Shown here: positions 1 through 12,523 of the stretch, piece after piece
How the letters are laid out: each line of letters opens with the position of its first letter
Numbering within the stretch: the first letter of the stretch is position 1
NCBI GenBank assembly: GCA_013146195.2
Contig: CM028381.1
Location: forward strand, 98,334,380 to 98,398,379
Length of the DNA: 64,000 bases
DNA from: Codonopsis lanceolata
Taxonomy: Eukaryota > Streptophyta > Magnoliopsida > Asterales > Campanulaceae
Direction: 5' to 3'
Translations under genes and position numbers: made by a program
Notes under the pieces: generated by a model
The model's input: the letters and a program-made list of their open reading frames with translations, nothing else
Database searches by the model: none
Told to the model about the DNA's origin: nothing

Positions 1-892
1 AAAATTTCGGATCTCGATAAAAAATTCAACATTGTTTGCGTCGTGGAATGTTCAAAAATTCATTTTTTTTCTTCAAAAGAAGAAGTTTCCATCGTGGAAT
101 GTTCGCACCTGGGTCACCGATTAAATTGCTTTTGTTCAGTTGGCTTCAACCGAATATATATAAGCTGTTTGGTGGAACGCAGTTGAACATTTGCAATTTA
201 TTCGTCAATTGGAACATATTCACATCGTTTGGCCTTGTTGTCAAAAATTAGAGATCTGTTCGGCCTCCTACATCCGAACATATTATTAGATACGTTTGGA
301 TGTGGGAGGCCAAACAAATCTCCAATTTTTGGCCGTCCAATGCCGAATGATGTGCCCTACTTCCAAGTTTCATGCTCGATATTTTTTTCAAAATTGATAA
401 AAAAACATCATTTTTTCAAAAATTTGGCCGTAAAACTATTCACAATCAACAAAACAACTAATCTAATTCATATCTCAACCCTAAAACTATAGTTTTTTTT
501 TCTTCTTTTTATTGGTTGGGTGGGTGGGTTGTGTGCGTGAGAGAGGGACGTGTTATACGGTTTTGATGAGGGTGAGGGTAGAGAAGGGTGGTTTGTGTAG
601 ATAGGGTGGGTTAGGAAGGGAGTCTGTGTAACATGTAGGTCAAAAAATTTAAAGGGAAAAATTGGTAATCAATAGGGTACAGAGTATTTTTAAATTTGAG
701 GGAAGGTATACTTATAAAGGGGGTCAACTTGGAGGAAGAGGGGGTTTATATAGCGCGACTCATCAGACAATTATAACACAATCTGCTCATAGAATTTGTT
801 CTTCTTGCATGATATATTGATTTAATTTGTACACCCCTCTTCATTTCTAAGTAGTTGTCGTCTTTAACCCCGAAAAACTGTCTAAAAAAGTA
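1..892. other. AT-rich intergenic sequence without a gene
   Basis: No supported coding region. The short open frames here show no recognisable domain. The only structure seen is an imperfect hairpin at 258-315 and runs of T and A. The segment ends where a family X transposon terminus begins at about 893. Confidence 0.6.
258..315. repeat. Imperfect hairpin (22-bp arms)
   Basis: The left arm 258-279 (GTTCGGCCTCCTACATCCGA...) pairs with 294-315 with about four mismatches around a 14-nt AT-rich loop. No terminator or MITE identity is claimed. Confidence 0.55.
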
Positions 893-1147
893 GGAGAAAT
901 TGCAGTTCGGTCCATTTTTTGAAATTTATAACCTCTCAAATCTTGTGTTTTTTTATCTAAGAAGTCACTTTTATGGACAAAATGACTACGATACCCTTAA
1001 TGAATCGAAAGCACGTTACGGAGGTCACTTACTTCGTGCATCGCGCTACATCAATTTTTGCATTGTGATACATCAATTTAATTGCATCAATTTTTGCACC
1101 GCAATACGTAAGTTTAAATTACCTAATCCAATTTTGCACTGTGATAC
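893..1147 (+). mobile_element. Family X element, copy A, left part
   Basis: Begins with the family X terminus (GGAGAAATTGCAGTTCGGTC), followed by the conserved internal text CGATACCCTTAATGA and degenerate repeats of the type CATCAATTTTTGCACCG. It breaks at 1147 exactly where the gypsy element is inserted, and the text resumes at 11441 after the GATAC duplication. See copies at 12524, 15679 and 41420. Confidence 0.65.
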
Positions 1148-2178
1148 TGTAGACACCCCAATTTCGTACCCTTGGTATATGACATGTCATAAGATATCAA
1201 AGCATGTTAAAAAGACTAACGAATGCCAAGTTACAGGGTCGAAAATGCAAAAGAAAAAGAAGAATGCATAACAGTGAATTGCAGGGGGCCAAAGTGCCAA
1301 AAAGCAGTAGAGAAAAGGCTGTGGGCGCTGCCCACAACCCTCTTGGGCGTTGCGCCCACAGCTCCCAAGGTTACTGGTGCAGTTAGCCTAATGTGCAACC
1401 TTTTCAATGCACGGTACAAGCTGCTGAAGCTCAATGGATGATACTTAACCGCGAAGGAATCCTTAATCCCAGTGTATAAATAGAGGCATTCGGCTTCACA
1501 ATTCACACAGTTCACGCAGTGAGAAGAGAAAACTTTCACCGCGCAGTTTGTGAGCGCTATCCCAAGAGAACACCGAGGTTATTTCTTCTCCAGCCCCGAA
1601 GCTCTGCCAAATCTTCCCCAAACATTTAAACCCTCCGGTCAAAGTGAACCCTAGTTACCCTGCTAGGATTCTTCCCTATTTCACCGGTTCAAAATAACCA
1701 AAAAGAGCAGTTGTCCTGCCCGATTTCAGACATCAAATCAATAAAAATAAAGCAGTTACTCTGCCCGATTTCAGACGCCAGTAAGCACGCAAGCAATCGT
1801 GTCGCTCGGATCCCGAGGCAAAAAGGAACTAAAAGGAGCAGTCACGTTATCCGAATCACCGCAACAGCAAAAAGCAAAAGACTCCCTCTCTCTGAAGGAC
1901 AGAACGAGCACACCCTAGGGCCTACCAGAAAGGAGCTTAGTACGAGATAAAACTCCCACGCTTCAAGAGGTAGGTGCCTAAAAGTTTTATTTACTTTTTA
2001 TATTTAAAAAGTGCTACTTAAAGTAGTCCTATGTAACGAAATAAACAGTTATGTTGCCCGAAATTCTATAACAAATAGCACTAAAAAGAGCCATTATTAT
2101 GACCATTTTTTTTGTAAATGTATTTGCAACTCTAGAAATGAAGCTGCTGTAAATTTGTATTCCTTTTATTTATATATG

Positions 2179-2224
<46 letters not shown>

Positions 2225-2266
2225 TACTTTATTTAAACTGTTAATTTCATAAAAAACATATTTAGA
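1148..2266 (+). repeat. 5' LTR of the gypsy-type element, truncated
   Basis: Matches the 3' LTR (8800-11440) from TGTAGACACCC through the shared tract ending near CTTTATTTAAACTGTTAATT. The last part of the 3' LTR (after about 11180) has no counterpart here, so the 3' portion of this LTR is deleted or replaced. A TA-dinucleotide run lies at about 2178-2219. Confidence 0.75.
1475..1482 (+). promoter_or_regulatory. LTR TATA box (TATAAATA)
   Basis: TATAAATA lies about 330 bp into the LTR, directly upstream of sequence conserved between both LTRs (AGAGGCATTCG), where an LTR promoter is expected. In the 3' LTR the same box is split by a MITE insertion (9135-10714). Confidence 0.6.
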
Positions 2267-3043
2267 AAAAAAATGCATATCTCAGCATGCATGTTATATC
2301 TCATGCCATTGCATTAATTATGTCGTGTCCATGTTCACTTTACATTAGAAAAAGTATATATGCATATATTATTTTCTTTTGTCATCTAATATATGAATTT
2401 ATCACGGAATATGTGCATATTACATTTTCAAGATTTAAAATTATTTTACTGTCAAACAAAAAAGAAAAAAAGTTATCTTTTCTGTTATCTCAGTGCATCT
2501 GTTCGCATGACATGTTTTATTTTGTCTAAATATAACATGGGCATTATAAAAAAGAAAAAAAAATCAGCAACATGTGCATTATCCGAAAAAAAATATATTT
2601 CTGTTGCATGTGCATTTATCCGGGAAAAAAAAATACCAATAACATGTGCATTTATCCAAAAAAAATATCAGTTGCATGAGCATGCATCGCAGAGTCAATA
2701 TGTATCAATTGCATAAATATGCATCGCAGAATCAAATAGTGTCAATTGCGCGAGCATGCATCGCAAAATTGAAAGACATGAATTTCATATTTTTGCCTAT
2801 ACTTTCATTGCAAAGTGCATCATCCTAGCATAAATCATGCATGCATAAGTATAAAAATTGCAGCAGGTATACTCCAAGAGTGCCAAAATACCAAGAAAAT
2901 CCAAAGAATTCAAGAAATTCAACCAAATGGATTTGAGAAAATGAAGACTTACAGTCAGATCTGGAAGATGAGCAACGTGGGTATGCCTATCTCGGTGTAT
3001 GTTGCTCCAATCGTCCCTCGAATGCCAATACCAATCAAGAAAC
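2267..3043 (+). other. Internal non-coding remnant of the gypsy-type element
   Basis: No gene. It contains degenerate short repeats around the words GCATGTGCATTTATCC and GAGCATGCATCGCA at roughly 2560-2790. It ends abruptly where SIRE-like pol coding begins at 3044. Confidence 0.45.
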
Positions 3044-3163
3044 ATTAGCATGGAGTATATTTCAACTAACCATCAACTGACAGACATCTTCACCAAAGCT
3101 CTAGAAGCAGACAGGTTTGCTTATCTAAGGGAAGAGCTTGGTATGCTTGACCCGACTGCTTAA
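3044..3163 (+). pseudogene. C-terminal end of Copia polyprotein (RNase H region)
   Basis: The open frame reads ISMEYISTNHQLTDIFTKAL, then EADRFAYLREELGML and DPTA before TAA. The (L)TDIFTKAL...R..LG(M/L) signature is the conserved tail of Copia pol just after RNase H. The rest of pol is absent, so this is a truncated remnant. In an intact element pol supplies protease, integrase, reverse transcriptase and RNase H. Confidence 0.9.
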
Positions 3164-3505
3164 ATTTAATTTAAAATTAATTTTTCATTACAATACTTAA
3201 AATTTTTTTAAGCAGACTTGAAATTTTTTAAGCAGACTTAAAATTTTCTCTTAAGCAGCCTTTAAAAATTTAAAATCAAGAATTTATAAAGTCACTGGAA
3301 GAAAAATAAGCTTTCTAAACTATAATTTTGAGAGGGAGGCTTATGCAAATTTTGAGGGACTAATTTCGAAATTGGTTGAGTTAATTTTTGAAAAGGCATT
3401 TTTCTCTTTCCTAAAAGCCGTCATTCATTAAGTCTTGTCATCAAAAAGGCGTCTGACTTAATGACTTTTCACAAGTCTCTATGACTGACGGCACGTCCTT
3501 TCCTT

Positions 3506-3511
3506 TATAAA
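3506..3511 (+). promoter_or_regulatory. Putative internal TATA box (TATAAA) upstream of the SIRE third gene
   Basis: TTTATAAACCCTC lies 168 bp before the ATG at 3674 and after the pol stop codon. It is followed by a CT-rich leader (CTCTCTCTAAAG) typical of plant 5' UTRs. This suggests that the third gene may be transcribed from an internal promoter. The role is inferred from position and motif. Confidence 0.5.
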
Positions 3512-3673
3512 CCCTCAACCGCCAAAAAGCTCATTTTACCAAAACTGTCTCTTGATATTCTCTCTCTCTAAAGTTTTCTTCTCTCTACAATTTTCTGCTT
3601 CCCTCTTCCTGTTCGATAGTCGATTCTGCAGATTCACCTCATTTTCGTCTTCTTCTTCTGCAAATCTTCGAAA

Positions 3674-6448
3674 ATGGTAAGAAATTTCTAACCCTAACTC
3701 AGTAAACTCAGTGTAAGCTAAGTTATGCTCTCTCATCTATATCTACGCCATTATTGACTGTTCATGTGACTGTTAACTCCATATCTTTTAGATCTTCAAA
3801 TTTTACTGTTCATTACTGGTAATATCTTCTTATAAATGTTCTTAAACAGTCGATTTTAGTATTCGAGTTATATTTGGCCTGTATGTGGTACTTCATGTAT
3901 TGTCCAGAAATTTCTAGGGCTTAATGCTTCGTTTTGCTTATATTTCGAGTTCTTGAGTTCTTGCCCTAATTTTCTGCAATACTTTTAGGCTGGAACCTCC
4001 TCTGCATCTGCTGTTCCTGAACAGGCTGCAAGTCCTCCTGTTGAATTTCCAACTCTGCCCCCAACCATGTATCACCCAGGGATGTGCATTGACGAACCAT
4101 CTGTTCGTGCTTATGCCTCTGGAGTTAAGATAGTGGACGACCTGAACCAGTCTGGCATTCTGCCACTGTTCATGCTGGAAGATGAAGATTTCAGCTATCT
4201 GCTAGCTGAAGAATTTTTCCAGAGGGCTAATGTAAATGAATCACGGTCTTCCATCACGGCTGTTGTCAGAACTGTCGCCATTACTATCACTGCTTCCAGA
4301 ATTGCCAAGATTATTGGCGTGGAGTTCGATGGCCCTACCTCTCTCACAGACGCTGAAAAGGCCACTGCCTGGTCCTACATGCGTGGGGAGAACACACCAA
4401 GAGAGGCTGCTGCTAAGATGAAGAGGACTTTGTTTGAAGACGACGTCTACTTCATCAGCCACTTGTTTGACAAGAGTATGATCTTCAAGAATGGCACCCA
4501 TGACATCATGACATCAGAACAGCTGGAGTACACGTCTGCTGTCATCCTGAACCTTCGACTCAACTGGGCACAGATCTTATTTGAGATGATCTGCGATGCT
4601 GTTGATGCTGTCAAGAAATCAATCAAGCAGAAGCGGCCTTTTGTCAGGCTTATCAACACTCTTCTTCGGTCAAACACGAAACTTCATACCCACATATTTG
4701 CCTTTGAGAAGAAGAAAGTCCAAAAATCCATCCAGTTCACCAGCACCTTCATCATCAACTATCAGAAACTAAAGAACGAGAAGAGAGTTCAGCAGGGTCT
4801 TCACCCTCTGGTCATCGTCCATGCCCTGAAGCCCCCTCCACTTAAAGTTATCAGAATCAATCCTGAGACAACCGTGGACTCCTTCATGGCCAAGCAGCTG
4901 AGCAAGAAGCTCTCCAAGGAAGCTGCTGCTGAAGGCTGCTCTAGCAAGGCTGCTGATCCCGCTCCCTCAACTCACAAAAAGAAGAAGAAGATCTCATCTG
5001 CTGAGGAGGAGCCGGCCCCCAAAAAGAGGAAAGTTGCTTCCTCTTCAAGCACTGCTGCTGCTGCTGCTGCCCATCCTGCTGGCCCTCAATTAAAAAGGAG
5101 AAAGAAGACCGCTGCTCCTTCTGCTCCTACTCCAGTGCCCGAAGAGGCTGCTGAACCTGATGCTGCTCCACTCCGTCCTCGCAAGCGTAAAACCAAACGC
5201 GTTGAACCCTCAGAACCTTTCATCCCTTTCATTCCACCTTCCTCTCCAATTACTTCTTCCTCCCCTTCCCTTTCATCTTCAACAGCCCCAGCTGCTGTTG
5301 GGGAGGAGCCCACTATTGAGCCATCCTCTGCTCCTTCTTCTCCTGTATCCTCTTCAACCCCTGCTGTTGTTGAGGAGGAGCCTTCTTCCCCTGCTCCTAA
5401 GAAGAAGACACGCAGACTTCGCAAGAAGTCTGTGGCTCCAACACCCTCTTCTCCACCCTCTCCACCTAGAGACACTATCCCTTCTCCGCCACCTTCACCT
5501 GAACCCATCTCCACCATTAATCCAGACACCTCACTAGCCATTGTACCAGTTCTTTCCCACTCTGCTCCCTCTACCTCTTCCCCTTCCTTCTCTATGCCCG
5601 ACCACTTCTCTCCTCTTGCTCCTCACATCTCTACTCTTCTTTACCAAACAGCTTTTCTACCCGAGATCTTTCCTCCTATCTCTCAATACATCACCCCTAT
5701 CTCTATCTCTTCTGACCTTTACCAGATTCTTTTTCCTTCCATTTCCTCTGCCACCCATTCTTTTCTCTTTAACCTTTCCTCCATTTCTGATCTCTTTTAC
5801 CCTTCTAACTCCCCTCCTAACTTTATTCTTCTACCTGACTATCCCTTTCCTTCCTACCTCTTAGAAGCATCCTCTTCCTCTTCTGCTTCTCACTTCTCTG
5901 TCAGCAGCCTAGCCACTGACATTGAAGTTGATTCCAAACCCTCTTCTCCTCCACCTACAACCTCTGCTGACAACCCTGCTTCATCTTCCGCCTCTCCAAA
6001 CCCTGCTCATCATCCCTCCACAAGCCATATTTCCTTTAACCTTAACCCTTCTCTACCTGCCAACGCTGCTGATCCTGCCATTCTGGATCTTCTTCGAGCA
6101 AACAACGACCAGCTTGCTCAGCTCAACAGGACGGTCTCCTCTATGGCCCAGCAGATTGATGTGCTCAGCTATGGCCTAAATGCTACTCATGCCACCATTT
6201 TTGACATCGGGAAGATTGTTGATCAACTAGTGAACGACACTGCTCAGGCCTTCACCACTCACAGGTTCCTGGTTCAAGATCAACAAGCTGCTCTGATAGG
6301 TATGCTGCACTCTCAGCAGATCAGTATTCGTGGCCTCTTCGATGAACTCAAAACCGGGATGGCTCGAGCAATTCTTAGCCGAAGGGAGGTTGCTGATTTC
6401 ACAAATCTTCGCCTTGTCGAGCCCGATCTGAGGGGCGGCTGGCCGTAG
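3674..6448 (+). CDS. SIRE-type accessory (so-called envelope-like) protein, spliced
   Basis: Exon 1 is only the ATG (3674-3676), followed by GTAAGA. A 312-bp intron ends in TTTTAG at 3988, and exon 2 (3989-6448) continues in frame (AGTSSASAVPEQ...) into MYHPGMCIDEP at 4067. The product is about 819 aa; without splicing the frame would begin at 4067 (793 aa). Residues ~30-290 form a globular domain (AEEFFQRANVN, ITASRIAKIIGVEFDGP) resembling the 'putative plant transposon protein' domain of plant retroelements. Then come basic clusters (THKKKKK, PKKRKV, LKRRKK, RPRKRKTKR, PKKKTRRLRKK) within a Ser/Pro/Ala-rich stretch of ~350 residues. The tail (~700-790) looks coiled-coil (RANNDQLAQLNRTVSSMAQQ). 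I see no signal peptide or membrane anchor, so a true envelope role is doubtful. The frame is intact. Confidence 0.75.
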
Positions 6449-6997
6449 GGTTGGTGCCATCGGGGAGGAGAGAGCTACTCACTTTTGAATCAAGCCCGAT
6501 TGAGGAACAGGCCACGAGAACGCGCCTAAATGACAGAATCGAGTGGGGTTGGAGATTACTTAGAACGAAGACGCACTCAAATTTCAACCTATTCGAATCA
6601 TTGTTAGTATTTAGTTCTGTATTTAGTTCTGTATCTTTGTTTTTAAAATATGCTGTTTTGCCAAAACTTCTGCTGTTTAAACAGCTTGTTTAACCACAGA
6701 TGACTTAGTTTCTTCCAAGTTTAAATTGCTTTATCTTGATATTATCTGCTCTATTTAAACTTCGTGTTTAAATCTTTACATGTTGCATGCATGCTTATCT
6801 CAGAGATTTAAACACTGCTTTACTTAGTACTTGATTCTTATGCCTTTCTATTGTAAGTACTTTGAATAGCTGTCTCTCTACTAAGACTTCTGTTCTGAGA
6901 GGCATGTCTGCTCTTAATAAAAAATTTTAAGACATGTTATTTTCTCAGTGCATGATTCAAAGTCTTCTAGTAGCTGAGATGATGACATCAACCAAAT

Positions 6998-7007
6998 AGG
7001 AGGAGAT
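6998..7007 (+). promoter_or_regulatory. Polypurine tract of the SIRE-like element
   Basis: AGGAGGAGAT directly abuts the TGTTG start of the 3' LTR at 7008. This is the expected primer for plus-strand DNA synthesis. Confidence 0.75.
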
Positions 7008-8219
7008 TGTTGATTCCTATTTCTAGATTTGGTTGAGTCATCACCCGATTCGATTGCACAGTGGCTAAAAGGTCTGCGTACCGATTAGTGTGGCAACTGT
7101 CTTAGAATCAATGTTTTGTTTAGAACTGTTTAAAGTGTTAGTCTTAGGCGCGGTTTCGATAGCCTCTTGGCGACCACGAAGGACCAGCAGACTTTGAAGT
7201 CTGCTCAATGTCGAAAAGTGAAGTTAAGCCAATTCATGATATTATGACACGTGGACACCTATTCAGATATTTTCGAAAATATCTAATCTTCAGAAAATTT
7301 CATTTTCAAAAAGTCAACTCTTCATGATGACAACTGTCCAAACTGTCTCTGAATTCTGAAGACTGAAAATATTACCCGTTTTGGCTAAGAAGACTTTCCA
7401 AGCTGCAAAGCCTGCAATCTGAAACTTTACTCGAATTGGGAATGTCTTCTCTGCACACTGCATCTCTGATGACTGCGGTTGATACATCTTCTAAAGCGCC
7501 GTATTGCATTTAATGCAAAAGAACGTTGGACACAGTTCACCCTGTTTCTGTCCAACGGTCCAAAGATCTCTTCCTGGTATTTATTCAAGTTTTGAAGATC
7601 TGAACAAAAAAAACTCTCTTGCGCATAAAACTCTCAAGCTTCATCTTCAATACTCAAGCATTCAAGAGATAAAAGGACAAAGACTAACACTTCACCAAAC
7701 TCTCTGAAGCTGCTGATCTACCATCTCTCACTTGTTTCAGCTTCATTTAGTTTGTCTTTAAAACTGTTCTTTAATTCTGCACGTGAAGAGAACAATTAAT
7801 CATTGATTGTCTCTCTCACCTTTATACACTTGGTTAAAAACTCATTTTGTACTCGATCCATTAGTGATCTTACTCATAAACCTAGTGGATAAACAAGTGC
7901 ACTTTTAAAATCCAAAGCTAACCACTTTGGTAGTGGATGTAGTACTATTCACAGTACGAACCACTTCAAATTTCTGTGTGCTGTTTGAACTGTTCTTATT
8001 ACTCACATTAACTGCTCGTGCCTATCTTCTCCATAATGCATCTTGCCTTCACAAAGACTCTTAACAATTCAAAATCTATTTTGTTTCCGCTGCCTAAACA
8101 CTTCTTTTTAAATCTATTTAGAAAATCTTTAAGAAGTGTTTACGAAAACTTTTATAAAAACATAACTAGGCTATTCAACCCCCCTTCTAGCCTAGATTGA
8201 GCCTATTTTGGGACCAACA
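7008..8219 (+). repeat. 3' LTR of the SIRE-like element
   Basis: Starts TGTTGATTCC after the polypurine tract and ends GGGACCAACA. Its last ~50 bp (GGCTATTCAACCCCCCTTCT then AGCCTAGATTGAGCC) are, in reverse complement, the start of the solo LTR at 13229. The text GGCTAAAAGGTCTGCGTACC near 7065 recurs inverted near 15090. Length 1212 bp. Confidence 0.85.
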
Positions 8220-8500
8220 GGTACATACCCTAGGACGTGGAATAATTAGTCTCATTACATTCTCTTTGGTTGTTGGATTATCTTCTCGAGGGGTACATAC
8301 CTCGAGACGTGGAAATAATTGGTCTCATGCTATCCCACCAGTTGTTGTTGGATCCTTTCCTCAAGGGGTACATACACCGGGACGTGGAAACGATAAGGTT
8401 TCATCTATCCCATCGGAGTTTGTATTGGATTCTTTCCTCCAGGGGTACATACCCTGGGACGTGGAAAGAATCAAATCTCATCCATCCCACCCAATGCTTG
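8220..8500 (+). repeat. Tandem repeat in the gypsy element 3' region (~80-90 bp unit, about four copies)
   Basis: The phrase GGGGTACATACCCTGGGACG followed by TGGAAA recurs near 8219, 8292, 8367 and 8442, each followed by ATC-rich text ending in TCCCA. It lies just 3' of the SIRE insertion and is assigned to the gypsy element's 3' untranslated region. Confidence 0.7.
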
Positions 8501-9134
8501 TTGTTTTCTTGTCGGCTAAAGCCAAACTACATTTGGTCTGATTCCTAAAAAGGATACGTAGGCAACCTACTCAGTAGGCACGACCATCAGAGCATTTCAT
8601 TTGCATCATATCTACTCTATCCCATAAATCCATTAAAAAGTGTTTAGGGTATAAGATTAACTGTTGCATCGTAAAATGTTGCATACTGCATTCCTCCCCG
8701 CCATAATTTCCACGAAATTTGAGAGTCTATTTTTTATCAACGATGCTTGTTTACTTGATAAGTTTCGGTTTACCCGTAAACTCCATCGCTGAGGGGCTCT
8801 GTAGACACCCTAATTTCATACTCCTGGTATATGACATGTTATAAGATATCAAAACCTGTTAAAAAGACTAACGAATGTCAAGTTACATGGTCGAAAATAT
8901 AAAAGAAAAAGAAGAACGCATAACAGTGAATTGCAGGGGGCCAAAAGTGCAAAAAAAAACAGCAGAGAAAAGGCTGTGGGCACCCCGCCCACAAGCCCTA
9001 TAGGCGACGCGCACAGTTCCCAAGGTTACTGGTGCAGTTAGCCTAAGGTGTAACCTTTTCAGCGTACAGTACAAGTCGTTGAAGCTCAATGGATGATACT
9101 TAACCACGAAGGAATCCTTTATCCCAGCCTATAA

Positions 9135-10714
<1,580 letters not shown>

Positions 10715-11445
10715 TAAATAGAGGCATTCGACTTCAGAATTTCACACAGTTCACGTAATGAGAAAACTTTCACCGCGTAGTTTGTGAGTGCTCCCCCGAG
10801 AGAGCACCGAGGTTATTTCCTCTCCAGCCTCGAAGCTCTACCAAATCTTCATTAAACACTTAAACCCTCTGGTCAAAGTGAACCTTAGTTACCCTGCTAG
10901 GATTCTGCTTTATTTCACGGGTTCAAAAGAACCAAAAAGAGCAGTTGTTATGCCCGATTCCAAACGTCAAATCAGTAAAAGGCAAGCAGTTGCTCTGTCC
11001 GATTTCAGACGCCAGCAAACACGCAATCAAGCAAACGCAAATTGTGCCGCCCGGATCGCGAGGCAAAAAATAACTAAAATGAGCAGTCACGCTTCCTGAA
11101 TCACCTCAACAGCAAAAAGCAAAAGAATCCCTATATATTAAATGCTTTATTTAAACTGTTAATTTCATAAAAAAACATGTTTAGCCAAAAAAACCTATTT
11201 TGAGTCCGAAAGGACGAGTTGGGTGCCTAACCTCTTCCCAACTCGTAACTTAACCTCCAAACCATTTGCAAATCTGGTTATTTTTTGTTTTTTTTATTTG
11301 TCTTTAAAATAAAGATGACAACTTTGTTGAGCACATTTTGAGTCCATATTTGAGGCCGGACGTATTCCACGCGCTTTAAAGTTTCGAAACCACCCTGCCG
11401 TTCAATGGCGCGGATCCGGTTAGAAAACGGGGCACTCACAGATAC

Positions 11446-11690
11446 ATAAAATGATAAAATATTATATAATCCAATTTTGTACCGCTATACAAAATCATAA
11501 AGAACTAGATCACATCCTCTGTCGTAAGTTTTCTTCTTCTTCCTCCACTTTCGTCCTACTGAAAAATCCTTCAACCTAATACAAATTCATTACAGTTTCG
11601 TACTTAATTTACCAATCGTTTCGTTGCCCAACAACTGGGTCGGGGTCTAGAGGGGCGACGCATGGCCCCCCAATTGTGGGGGCCTCAAAT
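11446..11690 (+). mobile_element. Family X element, copy A, right part
   Basis: Resumes after the gypsy insertion with ATAAAATGATAAAATATTAT, then the family text CATCCTCTGTCGTAAG, TTCGTCCTACTGAAAAATCC and TACAAATTCATTACAG, as in copies D and E. The GC-rich box (TTGCCC...GGGGTC) is diverged, and the expected right terminus is not visible. Confidence 0.6.
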
Positions 11691-11716
11691 TTTTGGGTAC
11701 TACCTTATATTTAACA

Positions 11717-11976
11717 CTCCATCTGTCCCAAAATTATTGTCCTGCTTTCATTTTTCGTTCGTCTCAAAATAATTGTCTTGTTTGAAACTTTTATTTTTAG
11801 GGCAACACTTTTACCACTTTACACTTACTTTTTCATCATACTTTAATTATGTGTCACATACATATGAGCTTTAAAATAAACTACACATAAAACTAATATT
11901 AATAATCTAGTCAAATGTGTTTTCTTAAACCATGCGCCAACTCAACCCAAACGATAATTTTGAGATGAAAGAAATA
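11717..11976. mobile_element. Degenerate Stowaway-like MITE
   Basis: The left end (CTCCATCTGTCCCAAAATTA) is mirrored by the right end (reverse complement ATTTCTTTCATCTCAAAATT). The internal text TTTACCACTTTACACTTACT is shared with other Stowaway copies in the window. The TA duplication is not clear. Confidence 0.55.
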
Positions 11977-12001
11977 TATATTATAATGTCAAAAAGTGAT
12001 A

Positions 12002-12500
12002 TAATTGATTACCTTTACCCGGTGGTTATGATGCCTACTATTTTTGCTAGAGATACCATGTTCAAATCTTGAGTTTATTATTTTTTTAGTTTGTTACTCC
12101 CTCCGTCCCTAAATAATCGTCTGGGTTGACCCGACGCACAGTTTAAGAAAAAGTAATTGACTTGATTATTTATATTGGTTTAATTTGTAGTTTCCTTTAA
12201 TGTCTATGTATATGTGGTCCATAATTAAAGTAGAGTGAAAAAGTAAGGGTAAAGTGGTAAAAGTGATGTACTAAAAAGGTAAGTTTCAAAGTAGACAATT
12301 ATTTTGGGACGGACGAAAAATGAAAGGAGGACGATAATTTAGGGACGGAGGGAGTACTTTTTTATGGATCTGTGAACTGTATATAAGTTATTACGTACTA
12401 ATAATTTTAATGTTGAATGGGTGATCAAATGGTTAAATTACTTGGTAGATTGTGAGAGGTCTTGGGTTCAATTCTTGCTATATACTTTCTTCCACTTAAT
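12002..12500 (+). mobile_element. Possible tRNA-type SINE fragments
   Basis: Two stretches carry weak pol III A/B-box-like pairs: CCCGGTGGTTATGATG with GTTCAAATCTTGA near 12018-12075, and GATCAAATGGTTAA with GGGTTCAATTCTTG near 12422-12478. A Stowaway lies between them. The boxes are degenerate, so the call is tentative. Confidence 0.35.
12097..12354. mobile_element. Stowaway MITE with TA duplication
   Basis: Terminal inverted repeats CTCCCTCCGTCCCTAAATAA and (reverse complement) CTCCCTCCGTCCCTAAATTA; TA on both sides (12095-12096 and 12355-12356). 258 bp, no coding capacity. Confidence 0.92.
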
Positions 12501-12523
12501 TATTTAATATTTATTATTTATTG

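Larger units (their letters stand above)
3044..8219 (+). mobile_element. SIRE/Maximus-like Copia retrotransposon, 5'-truncated
   Basis: Order: the last 40 codons of a Copia polyprotein, a spacer with its own TATA-like box, a long spliced third gene, a polypurine tract (AGGAGGAGAT at 6998-7007) and a 3' LTR at 7008-8219 that begins TGTTG and ends CCAACA. Everything upstream of the pol C-terminus, including the 5' LTR, is missing, so no target duplication can be tested. An accessory gene after pol is the hallmark of SIRE-type Copia elements. It lies inside the gypsy-type element in the same orientation. Confidence 0.85.

Noticed and set aside
258..315. Hairpin as a transcription terminator or microRNA precursor
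   Set aside because: Arms are short with four mismatches, no adjacent gene, and no miRNA-like extended fold visible.
5086..6179. Overlapping frames of 85-151 codons on both strands within the SIRE accessory gene
   Set aside because: Shadows of a low-complexity Ser/Pro-rich coding region; no domain and no independent start context.
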